Assembly: GCA_017549085.1 (NCBI GenBank)
Contig: JAFYVO010000433.1
Coordinates: 1 to 6,867, forward strand
Reading direction: 5' to 3'
DNA: 6,867 nucleotides
DNA from: Thermoguttaceae bacterium
GTDB lineage: Bacteria; Planctomycetota; Planctomycetia; Pirellulales; Thermoguttaceae
The translations under genes were made by a program, and so were the position numbers. Of this stretch, positions 6,502 through 6,867 are shown one piece after another. The first letter of the stretch is position 1. Every line of letters begins with the position of its first letter. Under the pieces are notes generated by a model that worked only from the letters and a program-made list of their open reading frames with translations, did not search any database and was not told where the DNA came from.

Positions 6502-6517
6502 GAGCGAAAATTCGCTC
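6502..6517. repeat. Short inverted repeat after the Hcp-like gene
   Basis: GAGCGAA (6502-6508) and TTCGCTC (6511-6517) are perfect complements separated by AA. It sits between the Hcp-like stop and the terminator-like hairpin at 6522-6552. It could be an operator half-pair or part of a compound 3' structure. Confidence 0.4.
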
Positions 6518-6521
6518 GAAC

Positions 6522-6566
6522 CGACGCCGGAACGTCTTTGAAACCGGCGTCGTTAATCTTACTTTT
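6522..6566 (+). terminator. Probable terminator of the Hcp-like gene
   Basis: CGACGCCGG (6522-6530) and CCGGCGTCG (6544-6552) form a perfect, very GC-rich 9-base-pair stem with a 13-base loop. It is followed by the T-rich but interrupted run TTAATCTTACTTTT (6553-6566). The broken T-tract makes termination possibly incomplete, so some read-through into the gene at 6580 may occur. I see no convincing separate promoter for that gene. Confidence 0.6.
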
Positions 6567-6567
6567 C

Positions 6568-6573
6568 GAGGAA
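6568..6573 (+). promoter_or_regulatory. Ribosome binding site of the right-edge gene
   Basis: GAGGAA lies six bases before the ATG at 6580. It is a strong Shine-Dalgarno and the main support for this start. Confidence 0.75.
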
Positions 6574-6579
6574 ATTTGA

Positions 6580-6867
6580 ATGTCGTCGAAATTTAACGTC
6601 GGACGGCGCGCGCCGTTCGTCGCCGCGTCTTTGTCGTTTCTTCTTTATTGGGCTTCGTTGCCGCCGTCTTGGTTCGGTTGGGCGGTCTTTTTCGTTCCGG
6701 CCGTTTGGGCCGCGACGGTCTTTAACCCCAATTTTGTCGCTTTCGTTCGGCGAAATAGGGGAAATGGGAAAGACGCGGAAGTCGGCGAGGAAGGGCAAAC
6801 GGGAAAAAAACGCCGCTTTGCGCGGTCGCGGCGGTTGGCGCGGTTCGTCGGACGCGTCTTTTTTGGC
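6580..6867 (+). CDS. lnt: Membrane protein, probable apolipoprotein N-acyltransferase, N-terminal part
   Basis: The frame is open from the ATG for 96 codons and leaves the window without a stop. After a short basic N-terminus (about residues 1-10), two hydrophobic segments at about 12-29 and 32-48 flank a LPPSWFGWAVF motif. This pattern (hydrophobic stretch, Pro-Pro, Trp/Gly, second hydrophobic stretch ending in P-x-x-W) is typical of the first membrane segments of Lnt. Lnt adds the third acyl chain to lipoproteins at the periplasmic face of the inner membrane. Residues 57-87 form a very charged loop, longer than in most family members as I recall them, before a new hydrophobic turn begins at the window edge. 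The catalytic nitrilase-like domain lies outside the window, so the call rests on the N-terminus alone. Another multi-pass membrane protein remains possible. Confidence 0.5.
   Translation, partial: MSSKFNVGRRAPFVAASLSFLLYWASLPPSWFGWAVFFVPAVWAATVFNPNFVAFVRRNRGNGKDAEVGEEGQTGKKRRFARSRRLARFVGRVFFG

Noticed and set aside
6559..6798. A 79-residue minus-strand frame over the right-edge gene
   Set aside because: It overlaps the strongly supported start and Shine-Dalgarno of the plus-strand membrane protein and has a composition typical of a shadow frame.

Overview
The window looks like the chromosome of a moderately GC-rich, anaerobic, diderm bacterium. Anaerobic life is suggested by a complete single-chain pyruvate:ferredoxin oxidoreductase. 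The diderm inference rests on a partial gene at the right edge that resembles apolipoprotein N-acyltransferase. The base texture (many TCG, GCG, GTC and TTG codons, almost no TTA/CTA/TCA) and the form of the edge gene remind me of Planctomycetota, but that placement is an inference.

Layout. Bases 1-194 hold no gene I can support. A strong bidirectional terminator (195-234) and two further hairpins (245-290, 291-317) lie downstream of nifJ, which fills 315-3851 on the minus strand. A divergent intergenic region of about 760 bases follows. It holds a consensus-like promoter for nifJ (about 4006-4034, minus), an orphan plus-strand terminator-like hairpin (4179-4206), an AT-rich stretch with short repeats, and a near-perfect promoter (4357-4385, plus). 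After a structured leader of roughly 220 bases comes a 603-residue gene (4615-6426, plus). A terminator-like hairpin (6522-6566) separates it from the start of a membrane-protein gene (6580 to the window end).

The most interesting item is the 4615-6426 gene. Its C-terminal half is collinear with hybrid cluster protein (Hcp, the hydroxylamine/NO reductase of anaerobes), yet nearly all metal ligands are gone. The four N-terminal cysteines of the [4Fe-4S] cluster are absent. Of the seven residues that hold the hybrid Fe-S-O cluster only one glutamate remains; the others read Asp, Pro, Glu, Asp, Val and Asp. The frame is intact, the fold-defining motifs remain, and the promoter is strong, so this looks like a maintained cluster-less Hcp relative with a new role rather than a decaying gene.

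How the genes work together: NifJ makes acetyl-CoA and reduced ferredoxin from pyruvate in the cytoplasm. The Hcp-like gene is divergently transcribed from its own promoter about 350 bases away, and nothing here proves a shared pathway. The edge gene would belong to lipoprotein maturation in the inner membrane and is probably a separate unit.
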